DNA of 64,000 bases from Clostridiales bacterium (GCA_018376135.1 JAHABX010000008.1:55720-119719); one strand, 5' to 3'; counted from the first letter of the stretch, positions 26,550 to 35,768 are shown. Notes: generated by a model from the letters alone, not told the origin. Numbers and translations: made by a program.

Positions 26550-27757
26550 TGAATAAGATTCAGATGACAACGCCGCTGGTAGAGATGGACGGGGACGAGA
26601 TGACCCGGATTCTCTGGCATATGATCAAGGAAGAGCTTTTGCTTCCTTTTGTAGAGCTGAAGACGGAGTATTATGATCTGGGACTGGAGCATCGGAACCA
26701 GACGGACGATCAGGTGACGGTTGATGCGGCGGAAGCGACGAAAAAGTACGGAGTAGCAGTAAAGTGTGCCACGATTACGCCCAATGCTGCCCGTATGGAG
26801 GAATATCAGTTAAAAGAGATGTGGAAGAGCCCAAACGGAACCATCCGTGCACTTCTGGATGGTACCGTTTTCCGTGCGCCCATTATCGTAAAGGGGATCG
26901 AGCCTTATGTGAAGACCTGGAAAAAGCCCATTACACTTGCCCGCCATGCCTACGGAGATGTCTACAAGGCATCAGAGATGCGGATTCCGGGACCGGGAAA
27001 GGTGGAGCTGGTCTATACGGCAGAGGATGGAACGGTGAACAGGGAGCTTGTGCATCAGTTCAAAGGAGCCGGTATCGTACAGGGTATGCACAATCTGGAT
27101 CATTCCATCGAAAGCTTTGCGAAGAGCTGCTTCCAGTATGCACTTGACACCAGGCAGGATGTGTGGTTTGCGTCCAAGGATACCATTTCCAAGAAGTATG
27201 ACCACCGGTTCAAGGATATTTTCCAGGAGATCTATGACGGGGAATATAAGGAAGCGTTCGAGGCTGCCGGACTGACCTATTTCTATACATTGATTGACGA
27301 TGCAGTTGCCCGCGTGGTAAAATCAGAAGGAGGCTTTATCTGGGCATGTAAGAACTATGACGGCGACGTGATGAGTGATCTGGTGGCGACGGCATTCGGT
27401 TCCCTTGCCATGATGACCTCTGTTCTGGTATCTCCCCATGGATACTATGAGTACGAAGCGGCACACGGCACTGTTCAGAGACATTATTACAAACATTTAA
27501 AAGGAGAAGAGACATCCACCAATTCTATCGCGACGATCTTTGCATGGAGCGGAGCTCTTCGGAAACGCGGAGAGCTGGACGGACTGGCAGAGCTGGTGCA
27601 TTTTGCAGATGTTCTGGAGCAGGCATCTGTCCGGACCATTGAATCCGGAAAAATGACAAAGGATCTTGCACTTATTACCGAGCTGGAGAATGCAGAGGTT
27701 TTAAGCTCCGGAGATTTCATCCGTGCGATTCGTAAGACGATGGAAGGGATGTTGTAA
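26549..27757 (+). CDS. icd: NADP-dependent isocitrate dehydrogenase
   Basis: 402 residues, the length of the homodimeric eukaryote-like type. Visible: PLVEMDGDEMTRI, KCATITPNAARMEEY, KSPNGTIRALLDGTVFRAP, the catalytic region VYTAEDG, YDGDVMSDLVATAFGSLAMM, and the cofactor site HGTVQRHYYKHLKGEETSTNS. It converts isocitrate to 2-oxoglutarate with NADP+. ATG 26549 overlaps the GntR stop; AGGAGG precedes it. With the citrate synthase-like gene it supplies carbon for glutamate synthesis; no aconitase gene is in the window. Confidence 0.95.
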   Translation: MNKIQMTTPLVEMDGDEMTRILWHMIKEELLLPFVELKTEYYDLGLEHRNQTDDQVTVDAAEATKKYGVAVKCATITPNAARMEEYQLKEMWKSPNGTIRALLDGTVFRAPIIVKGIEPYVKTWKKPITLARHAYGDVYKASEMRIPGPGKVELVYTAEDGTVNRELVHQFKGAGIVQGMHNLDHSIESFAKSCFQYALDTRQDVWFASKDTISKKYDHRFKDIFQEIYDGEYKEAFEAAGLTYFYTLIDDAVARVVKSEGGFIWACKNYDGDVMSDLVATAFGSLAMMTSVLVSPHGYYEYEAAHGTVQRHYYKHLKGEETSTNSIATIFAWSGALRKRGELDGLAELVHFADVLEQASVRTIESGKMTKDLALITELENAEVLSSGDFIRAIRKTMEGML

Positions 27758-27762
27758 AAACT

Positions 27763-28518
27763 ATGGCGTTAAAATTTCAGAAACTGAACCAAATGATGAA
27801 GTATTTTGTGATGGTGATCTTCCTTGCCACGGCGATGACGCTGGTGGGAATCGGTATCCATGTTTTTGTAGCGATTCTGGGAGGCTTCGTGGTGATCGTA
27901 CTGGGTTATATGCTTTGTGTACTGGTCATCCGTTCAGAGACGGGCAGGATGCGGAAGCTGAATGAGCATATGAATGCATCCAAGGATATGGACGGCTATA
28001 TAGAATCGATGGAGAAGATCGGAAAGCGCACGGTCTGGGCGAATGTATACCATCAGACTCTGCTGAACCGGGGAACCGGATACATCAATATGGGTGAATA
28101 CAAAAAAGCGCTGGAAGTCATGGATGAGCTTGAGAAATTCCATGTATCGGTGGAGGTGCGTTTCCTGGAGATATGGAACCGTCTGTTTGCCCTGATCGAG
28201 CTTCGCAATTATGGTCAGGCAGAGAAGCTGATGAAGAAATATCAGAAGCTTCTGACTCCTTATGCAGAGGCTTCCGAGAGTATTGCGGACCGTCTGGAGA
28301 TCTACAGGTATCTGACGGCAGGAGACAATGCCATGGCGCTGGAGGTCATCCGTGCATGCCGTGACAAATGCGGAGAAGGAGAGCAGGATGTGATGGACCA
28401 GCTGGACTTCTACGAGATCCGGCTCTGCCAGCTGACCGGGGACCATGAGCGTGCGGATGTATTGAAAAAGCAGCTCAGAAGCCATAAGACCTTCCCCTGT
28501 ATTGCAAAAAGTTTATAG
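27763..28518 (+). CDS. Membrane protein with TPR-like helical domain
   Basis: 251 residues. Two membrane helices at about 13-33 and 35-55 are followed by a cytosolic helical domain with TPR-like repeats (GTGYINMGEYKKALEVMDELEKF, IELRNYGQAEKLMKKYQKL, DNAMALEVIRACRDKC, LCQLTGDHERADVLKK). I do not recognise a named family. It starts 5 bases after icd but lacks a clear ribosome binding site (AAGGGATG about 12 bases off). The hairpin before spoIVA follows. Function unknown; protein-protein interaction is likely from the repeats. Confidence 0.65.
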   Translation: MALKFQKLNQMMKYFVMVIFLATAMTLVGIGIHVFVAILGGFVVIVLGYMLCVLVIRSETGRMRKLNEHMNASKDMDGYIESMEKIGKRTVWANVYHQTLLNRGTGYINMGEYKKALEVMDELEKFHVSVEVRFLEIWNRLFALIELRNYGQAEKLMKKYQKLLTPYAEASESIADRLEIYRYLTAGDNAMALEVIRACRDKCGEGEQDVMDQLDFYEIRLCQLTGDHERADVLKKQLRSHKTFPCIAKSL

Positions 28519-28527
28519 GAAAAGGAT

Positions 28528-28556
28528 ACATAATAAGACACCCCTTCCCATATATT
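28528..28556 (+). promoter_or_regulatory. Candidate sigma-E promoter of spoIVA
   Basis: CATATATT (28549-28556) is close to the sigma-E -10 consensus CATACANT and ACATAAT (28528-28534) to its -35 at 14 bases. spoIVA is mother-cell (sigma-E) controlled in known spore formers. Transcription would start near 28562. Confidence 0.5.
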
Positions 28557-28582
28557 AGAACAAACATGGGAGGGGTATTTTT
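28540..28582 (+). terminator. Hairpin between the TPR protein gene and spoIVA
   Basis: ACCCCTTCCCAT pairs with ATGGGAGGGGT (one bulged base), followed by ATTTTT. The right arm contains the spoIVA ribosome binding site, so read-through RNA would be both terminated and translationally masked. Confidence 0.65.
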
Positions 28583-30073
28583 ATGGAAACAATTCAGAAT
28601 CAGAAGGAATTTCATCTATACAATGACATCAAAGAACGAACGGGAGGAGAGATCTACATAGGAGTGGTGGGACCGGTCCGCACCGGAAAATCCACATTTA
28701 TCAAACGATTCATGGATCTTCTTGTACTGCCCAATATCAGCGACGCCCATGAGCGCGGGAGGGCGACGGACGAACTGCCCCAGTCTGCAGCGGGAAAGAC
28801 CATTATGACTACAGAGCCTAAATTTGTACCCAAAGAAGCGGTATCCATTCAGGTGGGCGGTGAGATCCCCGTAAAGATCCGTCTGATCGACTGTGTGGGA
28901 TATATGGTGGAGGGAGCCGCCGGACATCTGGAAAATGACACAGAACGTATGGTAAAAACCCCCTGGTTCGATGAGGTGGTTCCTTTTACAAAGGCGGCAG
29001 AGCTTGGGACCCACAAGGTCATCCACGACCATTCCACCATTGGAATCGTGGTGACCTGTGACGGAAGCTTCGGGGATATTCCGGCGGCAAATTACCGTCC
29101 GGCGGAGGAACGGACCATCGAGGAGCTGAAGAAGCTGGGAAAACCCTTTGTCATTCTGCTCAACACCACGAAGCCTTACAGTGACGGAGTCCGAAAGCAG
29201 GCGGAGGAGATGTATCACAAGTATCAGATTCCGGTTCTGCCGGTGAATTGTGAACAGCTCAAGAAAGAGGATATCGCCATGATCCTGGAGCAGGTTCTGC
29301 TGGAATTTCCTCTGACTGAGGTGGAGTATCACATGCCTCGCTGGGTGGAGATGCTTCCTGTGGCGCATCCGGTAAAGCAGGAGGTGATTCAGAAGGCGCG
29401 GGAGATGATGGAGGAATTCCATGTGCTCCGGGATATCGGTCTGGCACAGACCGCGTGTGAGGGACCGTCAATCAGCCGGATGAAGCTGGACCGGGTGGCG
29501 TTGGATACGGGAACTGCAGTCTATTCCATTGATATGGAAGAGAGCTGTTATTATCATATGCTCAGTGAGCTGACCGGGATGGAGCTTCAGGATGAATATG
29601 ATCTGATGGAGCAGCTGCGGGATCTGTCTTCCATGAAAAAGGAGTATGGAAAGGTCATTAAGGCAATGGGAACCGTGCGGCAGAAGGGATACGGAATGGT
29701 GCTTCCGGAGAGAGATGAGATCACCATGGAGGATCCGGTACTGATCCATCAGGGCAATAAGTATGGTGTGAAGCTTCGTTCCTTCTCCCCGTCCGTTCAT
29801 ATGATCCGTGCGGATATTGAGACGGAGATCGCTCCGATCGTGGGCAGTGAGGAACAGGCAAAGGATCTGATCCAGTATATTCAGGACGGAAGAAAAGAGG
29901 TGGACGGTATCTGGCAGATCAACATTTTCGGGAAGACCATTGAAGAGCTGGTGGAGGACGGTATCCGCAGCAAGCTGTATCAGATCGGCGAGGAAAGCCA
30001 GGTGAAGCTCCAGGATACCATGAAGAAAATTGTCAATGACTCCAACGGCGGACTGGTGTGTATTATCATCTGA
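28583..30073 (+). CDS. spoIVA: Stage IV sporulation protein A, spore-coat morphogenetic ATPase
   Basis: 496 residues, close to the 492 of Bacillus subtilis. N-terminal TRAFAC-type ATPase: Walker A GPVRTGKST (about residues 30-38), the DCVGYMVEGA block, NTTKP; a helical middle domain and a C-terminal domain ending SNGGLVCIII. The protein assembles on the outer forespore membrane and forms the basement layer of the coat. GGGAGGGG lies 7 bases before ATG 28583. This gene makes an endospore former near certain. Confidence 0.97.
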   Translation: METIQNQKEFHLYNDIKERTGGEIYIGVVGPVRTGKSTFIKRFMDLLVLPNISDAHERGRATDELPQSAAGKTIMTTEPKFVPKEAVSIQVGGEIPVKIRLIDCVGYMVEGAAGHLENDTERMVKTPWFDEVVPFTKAAELGTHKVIHDHSTIGIVVTCDGSFGDIPAANYRPAEERTIEELKKLGKPFVILLNTTKPYSDGVRKQAEEMYHKYQIPVLPVNCEQLKKEDIAMILEQVLLEFPLTEVEYHMPRWVEMLPVAHPVKQEVIQKAREMMEEFHVLRDIGLAQTACEGPSISRMKLDRVALDTGTAVYSIDMEESCYYHMLSELTGMELQDEYDLMEQLRDLSSMKKEYGKVIKAMGTVRQKGYGMVLPERDEITMEDPVLIHQGNKYGVKLRSFSPSVHMIRADIETEIAPIVGSEEQAKDLIQYIQDGRKEVDGIWQINIFGKTIEELVEDGIRSKLYQIGEESQVKLQDTMKKIVNDSNGGLVCIII

Positions 30074-30138
30074 GGGATTCCGGTCTGTACAGGACAGCAG
30101 GTACTGTGGTATGATGTGGAGGACGAAAAGAGGTACGT

Positions 30139-30834
30139 ATGAAGATCACATTTATTTTTCACAGCAGCTTCATGGTGGAGCTTAACCGGCAGGTGCTGGT
30201 ATTTGATTATTATGGAGAAGGTGCACTTCCGGCGGTTCCCGAAGGGAAGAAGCTTTATTTTCTGAACAGTCACAGTCATCAGGATCATTTTAACAGAGAG
30301 ATATGGAAGCTGAAGGAAAGATATCCGGATGCGGAATACATTCAGTCCCGGGATATCCGCGTTCGCCCGGAAGAGCGCCGGGACTGGATACACAGCATAA
30401 GACCGGGAGAGGAGGCTGCCTTTGACGAGCTGAAGGTGCGTGCTCTCCGGTCTACGGATGTGGGCTGTGCCTTTGTTGTGGAAGCGGAGGGAAAGCGCAT
30501 CTACCATGCAGGCGACCTGAACTGGTGGCACTGGGAGGGGGAAGAAAAGGCATGGAATAACAACATGGCTGCCAATTATAAGCGGGAGATTGACCGACTG
30601 GAGGGACAGTCCTTTGATGCGGCATTCGTGCCGCTGGATCCAAGGCTGGGAGAGGCATATTACTGGGGAATGAAGTATTTTCTGGAGAAAACGGATGTGA
30701 AGGCGGTATTCCCCATGCACTGCTGGGAAGCATATCAGGTGTGTGAAAGAGTACAGAGACAAAAGGAGATGCAGGGACTGCTGGAGCACTTTCATGCAGT
30801 GTCGCATCCCGGACAGGAGTGGAAGATATGTTAG
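30139..30834 (+). CDS. MBL-fold metallo-hydrolase (UlaG-like)
   Basis: 231 residues. The zinc motif NSHSHQDHFNRE (about 49-60), an Asp-containing HAGDLNWWHWEG block (about 121-132), DPRLG and the closing FPMHCWE histidine define a compact MBL hydrolase. No signal peptide. It follows spoIVA by 65 bases and overlaps the rnhA start by 7 bases, so it may be translationally coupled to rnhA. Substrate unknown; such UlaG-like proteins act on lactones, phosphodiesters or nucleic acids. Confidence 0.8.
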   Translation: MKITFIFHSSFMVELNRQVLVFDYYGEGALPAVPEGKKLYFLNSHSHQDHFNREIWKLKERYPDAEYIQSRDIRVRPEERRDWIHSIRPGEEAAFDELKVRALRSTDVGCAFVVEAEGKRIYHAGDLNWWHWEGEEKAWNNNMAANYKREIDRLEGQSFDAAFVPLDPRLGEAYYWGMKYFLEKTDVKAVFPMHCWEAYQVCERVQRQKEMQGLLEHFHAVSHPGQEWKIC

Positions 30835-31301
30835 TGAAAATATATACAGACGGCTCTGCAAGAGGGAACCCGGACGGACCGGGCGGTTACGGAACGATCC
30901 TGTCCTATACGGATCCAAAGGGAGAGGAGCATATCCGGGAATATTCCCAGGGCTATAAAAGGACGACCAATAACCGCATGGAGCTGATGGCGGCGATTGT
31001 GGGACTGGAGGCTCTGAACCGACCCTGTGAGGTGGAGCTTTATTCGGATTCCAGGTATCTGGTGGATGCCTTTAATCAGCGCTGGATCGATTCCTGGCTT
31101 GCGAAGAACTGGGTGAACAGCCAGAAGAAGCCGGTGAAGAACCCGGATCTGTGGAAGCGTCTTCTGAAAGCCAAGGAACCTCACCAGGTGACCTTTATCT
31201 GGGTGAAAGGGCATGATGGACATGCCCAAAATGAGCGCTGCGATGAGCTGGCGACCAGTGCGGCGGACGGAGACCAGCTCATCGAGGATACGTTACTTTA
31301 A
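30828..31301 (+). CDS. rnhA: Ribonuclease HI
   Basis: 157 residues. Catalytic carboxylates: Asp in IYTDGSARGNPG-like start (YTDGSARGNP), Glu in NNRMELMAAI, Asp in LYSDSRYL and Asp in RCDELAT; the basic handle WLAKNWVNSQKKPVKNPDLW is present. It removes RNA from RNA-DNA hybrids. ATG 30828 has AGGAG 8 bases upstream and overlaps the MBL gene's stop. Its own 3' end overlaps the convergent lipoprotein gene by 9 bases, leaving no room for a terminator. Confidence 0.95.
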   Translation: MLVKIYTDGSARGNPDGPGGYGTILSYTDPKGEEHIREYSQGYKRTTNNRMELMAAIVGLEALNRPCEVELYSDSRYLVDAFNQRWIDSWLAKNWVNSQKKPVKNPDLWKRLLKAKEPHQVTFIWVKGHDGHAQNERCDELATSAADGDQLIEDTLL

Positions 31302-32579
31302 TTCCGGTCTGTCTGCATCCAGCACCTTCGACACATCGAACAGGTCTGCGATCGCCTGAGGGCGGGTCTTCATGGTGAAGCCGTCCAGATTGCAGCGGGA
31401 CTGGCGTACATAAGTATCCTTTACGGAGACGAATGCCTTGGACCAGACACCGCAGAAATACCGGTAGCCTTCCGACTGGAGATAGGAGAGCTTGTCGCCG
31501 GGATACTCTACCTCTTCCCCATAGGGATAGATGTAGATATCCGTATCCCCCACAAGGCTTCCGACCTCTTCTTTCCACCGATTGGTGTCGGAGACGAGAG
31601 CGTTATAGGAGATCTGTGCCGTATGCCGGTGACCGTAGCCGTGGACGGCAAACTGCCAGCCGGTCTCCTTCATCCGATCTGCCACAGCGCGGGCGGCTTC
31701 CTTGTCTGCCTCCAGCGCCGGGTTTTCCGGGTCATTTGTCCGGTAGCCAAGGACTCCTTCGTATCCGGTCTCGGCAATGATGCCCTTTGCGCCCCGGAGG
31801 GAAAAGTCCGGGTGTTCCTTTACAAAGGCATCCAGGATCGGAACCACATCATAGTCTCCGATACTTTCCTGACCGTTCTGGTCCACATAGAGATTCTTCA
31901 CTTCTCCGTTTTCATCCAGCAAAAGCTTTCTGGCAAAGCCGTCATTTTTCATATATTCATAATAGTTCACGTCGTCCACAGACAGGACAAGGGGTATCTT
32001 TCCTTCCGGGACAAGGGGCTGTCCGGGGACGAGCTTTACATTGCCGTTTTCATCCGTCTGCTCTTCGCACAGGTCGTGGATATCGATCAGTATATACTGA
32101 TTGGCATACAGCTCATCCAGCATGGCACGGAATTCATCTGCGGTGGTCATCCAGTAGTTGTAGCCGTTCTCCATATAGTCGCCGTCAAAGGCAAGAGAAG
32201 TGTCCACGATCAGAGAATGGAAGAAGATATGGCGTACCGGCTGATTATAAGGAACAAAGGCATCTTTGGCGGCAGTGCAGTCTGCAATGGCAGCGAGGAC
32301 TTCTTCATCCTGGGAAAATTCCTCCGGCACATGGGAAAGACAGTCAAGGGCTTCCTCATAATAATAGCCAAGTGCAAGCTGCCTGGCCTCTTCCAGCAGA
32401 GGAACTACTTCTTCCTCCCGTCTGAGCGCAGTCAGTTCTTCTTCCGTGAGCCTGGGTTCACGCTCTTCCTCCGGCAGAATGTGTACGGCTGCCGGAACCT
32501 CTGTCGGCAGGATGCCGGAGCAGCCACCCAGAGCAATACCGGCAAGCAGAATGTATGGTATGCACAATAAATGTTTCAT
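31293..32579 (-). CDS. Polysaccharide deacetylase-like lipoprotein
   Basis: 428 residues. A lipoprotein signal ends at ALGGCSG (Cys about 20). After a charged helical region (about 35-105) comes a NodB-like domain: LSVDDVNYY in place of the TFDDG motif, and AVHGYGHRHT with the H-x3-H pair, followed by YPYGEEV. Such enzymes remove acetyl groups from peptidoglycan or other glycans at the cell surface. GGGAGG is 9 bases before the ATG. The Asp-Asp pair is kept but the surrounding motif is divergent, so the substrate is open. Confidence 0.75.
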   Translation of the reverse strand: MKHLLCIPYILLAGIALGGCSGILPTEVPAAVHILPEEEREPRLTEEELTALRREEEVVPLLEEARQLALGYYYEEALDCLSHVPEEFSQDEEVLAAIADCTAAKDAFVPYNQPVRHIFFHSLIVDTSLAFDGDYMENGYNYWMTTADEFRAMLDELYANQYILIDIHDLCEEQTDENGNVKLVPGQPLVPEGKIPLVLSVDDVNYYEYMKNDGFARKLLLDENGEVKNLYVDQNGQESIGDYDVVPILDAFVKEHPDFSLRGAKGIIAETGYEGVLGYRTNDPENPALEADKEAARAVADRMKETGWQFAVHGYGHRHTAQISYNALVSDTNRWKEEVGSLVGDTDIYIYPYGEEVEYPGDKLSYLQSEGYRYFCGVWSKAFVSVKDTYVRQSRCNLDGFTMKTRPQAIADLFDVSKVLDADRPELK

Positions 32580-32698
32580 GTTTTAATCCTCCCTTTTTTC
32601 CATGGTATCATAAGAAATACAGAAAAGGATTACATTTCTATTAAGATTTGCGAAGGAAATCATAAGAAAATCCTTGTGGAAAAATTTATTAGAAGATA

Positions 32699-32727
32699 TT
32701 GCGGTGTGTGTGATGGTGTGTTATGAT
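32699..32727 (+). promoter_or_regulatory. Promoter of alaS
   Basis: TTGCGG (32699-32704), 17 bases, TATGAT (32722-32727). The predicted 5' untranslated region is about 55 bases, too short for a T-box, so alaS is not T-box regulated here. Confidence 0.6.
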
Positions 32728-32788
32728 AAACTGCATATGATTAGGCGAATACGCAGGTTTCTGCGGTTTGTGACAGGAGGATAAGAAA

Positions 32789-35428
32789 GTGAAAGAATAC
32801 GGCGTTAATGAGCTTCGTAAGATGTTTCTTGAATTTTTTGAGAGTAAGGAACATCTGAAGATGAACAGTTTTTCTCTCGTTCCGCACAATGATAAGAGCT
32901 TGTTGTTGATCAATTCAGGAATGGCTCCTTTAAAACCATATTTTACAGGGGCGGAGATTCCACCGAGAAAGAGAGTGACTACCTGCCAGAAGTGTATCCG
33001 TACCGGAGACATTGAGAATGTGGGCAAGACTGCCCGCCACGGTACTTTTTTTGAGATGCTTGGCAACTTTTCTTTTGGTGATTATTTTAAAAGGGAAGCG
33101 ATCCGCTGGTCCTGGGAATTCCTGACGGAGGTGGTGGGGCTTGACCCGCAGCGTCTGTATCCTTCCGTATATCTGGAGGATGATGAGGCATTTGAGATCT
33201 GGAATAAGGAGATCGGAATTCCGGCAGACCGCATCTTCCGTTTCGGCAAGGAGGATAATTTCTGGGAGCATGGCGCAGGTCCGTGCGGTCCCTGCTCTGA
33301 GATCTATTATGACCGTGGTGAGAAATACGGCTGCGGCAGACCGGACTGTACGGTGGGCTGTGAGTGCGACCGTTACATGGAGATCTGGAATAACGTATTT
33401 ACGCAGTTTGACAATGACGGACATAACAACTACAGCGAGCTGCAGCAGAAAAATATCGATACAGGTATGGGACTGGAGCGTCTTGCATCTGTGGTGCAGG
33501 ATGTGGATTCTATCTTTGATGTGGATACGGTACGTGCGCTGCGTGACAGAGTATGTGAGTTTGCACACTGCGAATACAGGAAGGATGACAGCAAGGATGT
33601 GTCCATCCGTCTGATCACGGACCATATCCGTTCCGCTACCTTTATGATCTCTGACGGTATCATGCCGACCAATGAGGGACGAGGTTATGTACTCCGCCGT
33701 CTGATCCGCCGTGCGGCACGTCATGGCCGTCTGCTCGGTATTGAGGGCAAGTTCCTTGCAAAGCTGTCAGAGACCGTTATTGCAGGTTCCAAGGACGGAT
33801 ATCCGGAGCTGGAGGACAAGAAGGAGTTTATCTTCAAGGTGCTGACGCAGGAAGAGGATAAGTTCAATAAGACCATCGACCAGGGTCTGAGCATTCTGGC
33901 TGAGATGGAAGACGCCATGAAGGCAGCAGGGGAGAAGACTCTGAGCGGTCCGGATGCCTTTAAGCTGTACGATACCTATGGATTCCCGCTGGATCTGACG
34001 AAGGAGATTCTGGAGGAGAAGGGCTACGGCATCGATGAAGAGGGCTTCAAAGCCTGCATGGAAGAGCAGAGAGTCAAGGCGCGTTCCGCACGTGAAGTGA
34101 CCAACTATATGGGAGCGGATGCAACCGTATATGATGAGATCGATGCTTCTGTTACCACGGAATTTACAGGCTATGACTGTCTGGAAGACCAGTCGGTGAT
34201 TACGGTTCTGACCACGGATACGGAGATCGCGGAAGCACTGACGGACGGACAGGTAGGAACTGTGTTCACAGAAAAGACGCCGTTCTATGCGACCATGGGC
34301 GGTCAGCAGGGCGATAAGGGTGTGATCACTCTTGGAGATGCAGAGTTCCTTGTTGAGGATACCATCAAGCTGCTGGGCGGCAAAGTGGGTCATGTGGGAA
34401 GAATGACGAAGGGTATGCTGAAGACCGGAGATCTGGTTATCCTGCATGTGGATGAAGCAGGACGTGCGGCTACAGGTAAGAACCACAGCGCGACCCATCT
34501 GCTCCAGAAGGCGCTGAAGACCGTTCTGGGCAATCATGTAGAGCAGAAGGGGTCTCTGGTGACTCCGGACCGTCTGCGTTTTGACTTTGCACACTTCCAG
34601 CCGATGACGGCAGAAGAGATTGCAAAGGCAGAGAAGATGGTGAATGAAGCCATTCAGGCATCTCTTCCGGTCACCACGCAGGTCATGAATATTGAAGAGG
34701 CAAAGAAGAGCGGCGCTATGGCGTTGTTTGACGAGAAATATGCAGAGAATGTGCGCGTGGTATCCATGGGTGATTTCTCAAAAGAGCTCTGCGGCGGTAC
34801 TCATGTGGCGAATACAGGAGTGATCACTGCTTTCAAGATCGTGTCCGAATCCGGTATTGCAGCCGGTGTGCGCCGTATCGAAGCGCTGACCGGAGAAGGT
34901 GTTTTTGCATACTACCGGGAGCAGGAAGAGAAGCTTATGGAGGCTGCAAAGCTTCTGAAGACGGTTCCGGCATCTGTATCCGAGAAGATCGAGCATCTTC
35001 TTGCCGAGGTAAAGGCACTCCAGAGTGAGAACGAGGCACTGAAGAGCAAGGCTGCAAAGGATGCCCTGGGCGATGTGATGAATCAGGTAAAAGAGATAAA
35101 GGGTGTGAAGCTTCTTGCTGCAAAGGTAGACGGCGTGGATATGAACGGACTCCGGGATCTGGGCGATCAGCTGAAGGAGAAGCTGGGAGAAGGTGTTGTG
35201 CTCCTTGCATCCGTTGCGGAAGGAAAGGTCAGCCTGATGGCGACCGCCACTGACGGAGCCATGAAGGCAGGCGCTCACGCAGGCAACTTGATCAAGGCAA
35301 TTGCATCTATCGTAGGCGGAGGCGGCGGCGGACGTCCGAATATGGCGCAGGCAGGAGGCAAGAATCCGGCAGGCGTGGACGAGGCGATCGCAAAGGCTTC
35401 TGAAGTTGTTGAAAATCAGATCAAATAA
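32789..35428 (+). CDS. alaS: Alanyl-tRNA synthetase
   Basis: 879 residues. Class II core near the N-terminus (RTGDIENVGKTARHGTFFEMLGNFSFGDYFK), GAGPCGPCSEIYYDRG, VLRRLIRRAARHGR, then the editing domain with HSATH and CGGTH zinc motifs and a C-terminal DHHA1/C-Ala domain with the Gly-rich VGGGGGGRPNMAQAGG. Attaches alanine to tRNA-Ala and edits mischarged Ser/Gly. GTG 32789 has AGGAGG 8 bases upstream. Complete and ordinary. Confidence 0.98.
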   Translation: MKEYGVNELRKMFLEFFESKEHLKMNSFSLVPHNDKSLLLINSGMAPLKPYFTGAEIPPRKRVTTCQKCIRTGDIENVGKTARHGTFFEMLGNFSFGDYFKREAIRWSWEFLTEVVGLDPQRLYPSVYLEDDEAFEIWNKEIGIPADRIFRFGKEDNFWEHGAGPCGPCSEIYYDRGEKYGCGRPDCTVGCECDRYMEIWNNVFTQFDNDGHNNYSELQQKNIDTGMGLERLASVVQDVDSIFDVDTVRALRDRVCEFAHCEYRKDDSKDVSIRLITDHIRSATFMISDGIMPTNEGRGYVLRRLIRRAARHGRLLGIEGKFLAKLSETVIAGSKDGYPELEDKKEFIFKVLTQEEDKFNKTIDQGLSILAEMEDAMKAAGEKTLSGPDAFKLYDTYGFPLDLTKEILEEKGYGIDEEGFKACMEEQRVKARSAREVTNYMGADATVYDEIDASVTTEFTGYDCLEDQSVITVLTTDTEIAEALTDGQVGTVFTEKTPFYATMGGQQGDKGVITLGDAEFLVEDTIKLLGGKVGHVGRMTKGMLKTGDLVILHVDEAGRAATGKNHSATHLLQKALKTVLGNHVEQKGSLVTPDRLRFDFAHFQPMTAEEIAKAEKMVNEAIQASLPVTTQVMNIEEAKKSGAMALFDEKYAENVRVVSMGDFSKELCGGTHVANTGVITAFKIVSESGIAAGVRRIEALTGEGVFAYYREQEEKLMEAAKLLKTVPASVSEKIEHLLAEVKALQSENEALKSKAAKDALGDVMNQVKEIKGVKLLAAKVDGVDMNGLRDLGDQLKEKLGEGVVLLASVAEGKVSLMATATDGAMKAGAHAGNLIKAIASIVGGGGGGRPNMAQAGGKNPAGVDEAIAKASEVVENQIK

Positions 35429-35443
35429 AATGTAAAAAAGCTG

Positions 35444-35472
35444 TTGACAAATGGGGTATTAGCTCATATAAT
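35444..35472 (+). promoter_or_regulatory. Consensus promoter of rpsU
   Basis: TTGACA (35444-35449), exactly 17 bases, TATAAT (35467-35472): a perfect consensus, as expected for a ribosomal protein gene. Confidence 0.9.
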
Positions 35473-35496
35473 AGTAGCAGTGCAATAAAATACCCA

Positions 35497-35527
35497 GACA
35501 GTTGTATTTGGCACAATACACAACTGG
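35497..35527 (+). other. Hairpin in the rpsU leader
   Basis: CAGTTGTATT pairs with AATACACAACTG (two bulged bases) immediately before the GGAGGGAGG stretch. It could modulate translation of S21; no known leader family was recognised. Confidence 0.35.
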
Positions 35528-35548
35528 AGGGAGGTTAGGTGTGATACT

Positions 35549-35725
35549 ATGTCAAATGTAATCGTTAAAGAAAACGAAACTTTGGATAGCGCATTACGTC
35601 GTTTCAAGAGAAACTGCGCGAAGGCTGGAATTCAGCAGGAAATCCGTAAGAGAGAACATTACGAGAAACCAAGCGTAAAGCGTAAGAAAAAATCCGAAGC
35701 AGCTAGAAAGCGTAAATATAATTAA
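35549..35725 (+). CDS. rpsU: 30S ribosomal protein S21
   Basis: 58 residues: begins MSNVIVKENETLDSALRRFK and ends with the basic KRKKKSEAARKRKYN tail, both typical of bacterial S21. AGGTG lies 7 bases before ATG 35549, and GGAGGGAGG slightly further upstream. S21 sits near the anti-Shine-Dalgarno region of the small subunit. It stands alone with its own consensus promoter and terminator. Confidence 0.97.
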   Translation: MSNVIVKENETLDSALRRFKRNCAKAGIQQEIRKREHYEKPSVKRKKKSEAARKRKYN

Positions 35726-35737
35726 GATTGTGCAGTG

Positions 35738-35768
35738 ATGCCTTGACTGTAAAGTCAAGGCATTTCTT
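35738..35768 (+). terminator. Terminator after rpsU
   Basis: Perfect 11-bp stem ATGCCTTGACT/AGTCAAGGCAT with a GTAA loop, followed by TTCTT. Confidence 0.85.

Noticed and set aside
32728..32788. T-box leader for alaS
   Set aside because: The distance from the promoter to the start codon is about 55 bases, too short, and no T-box sequence is present.
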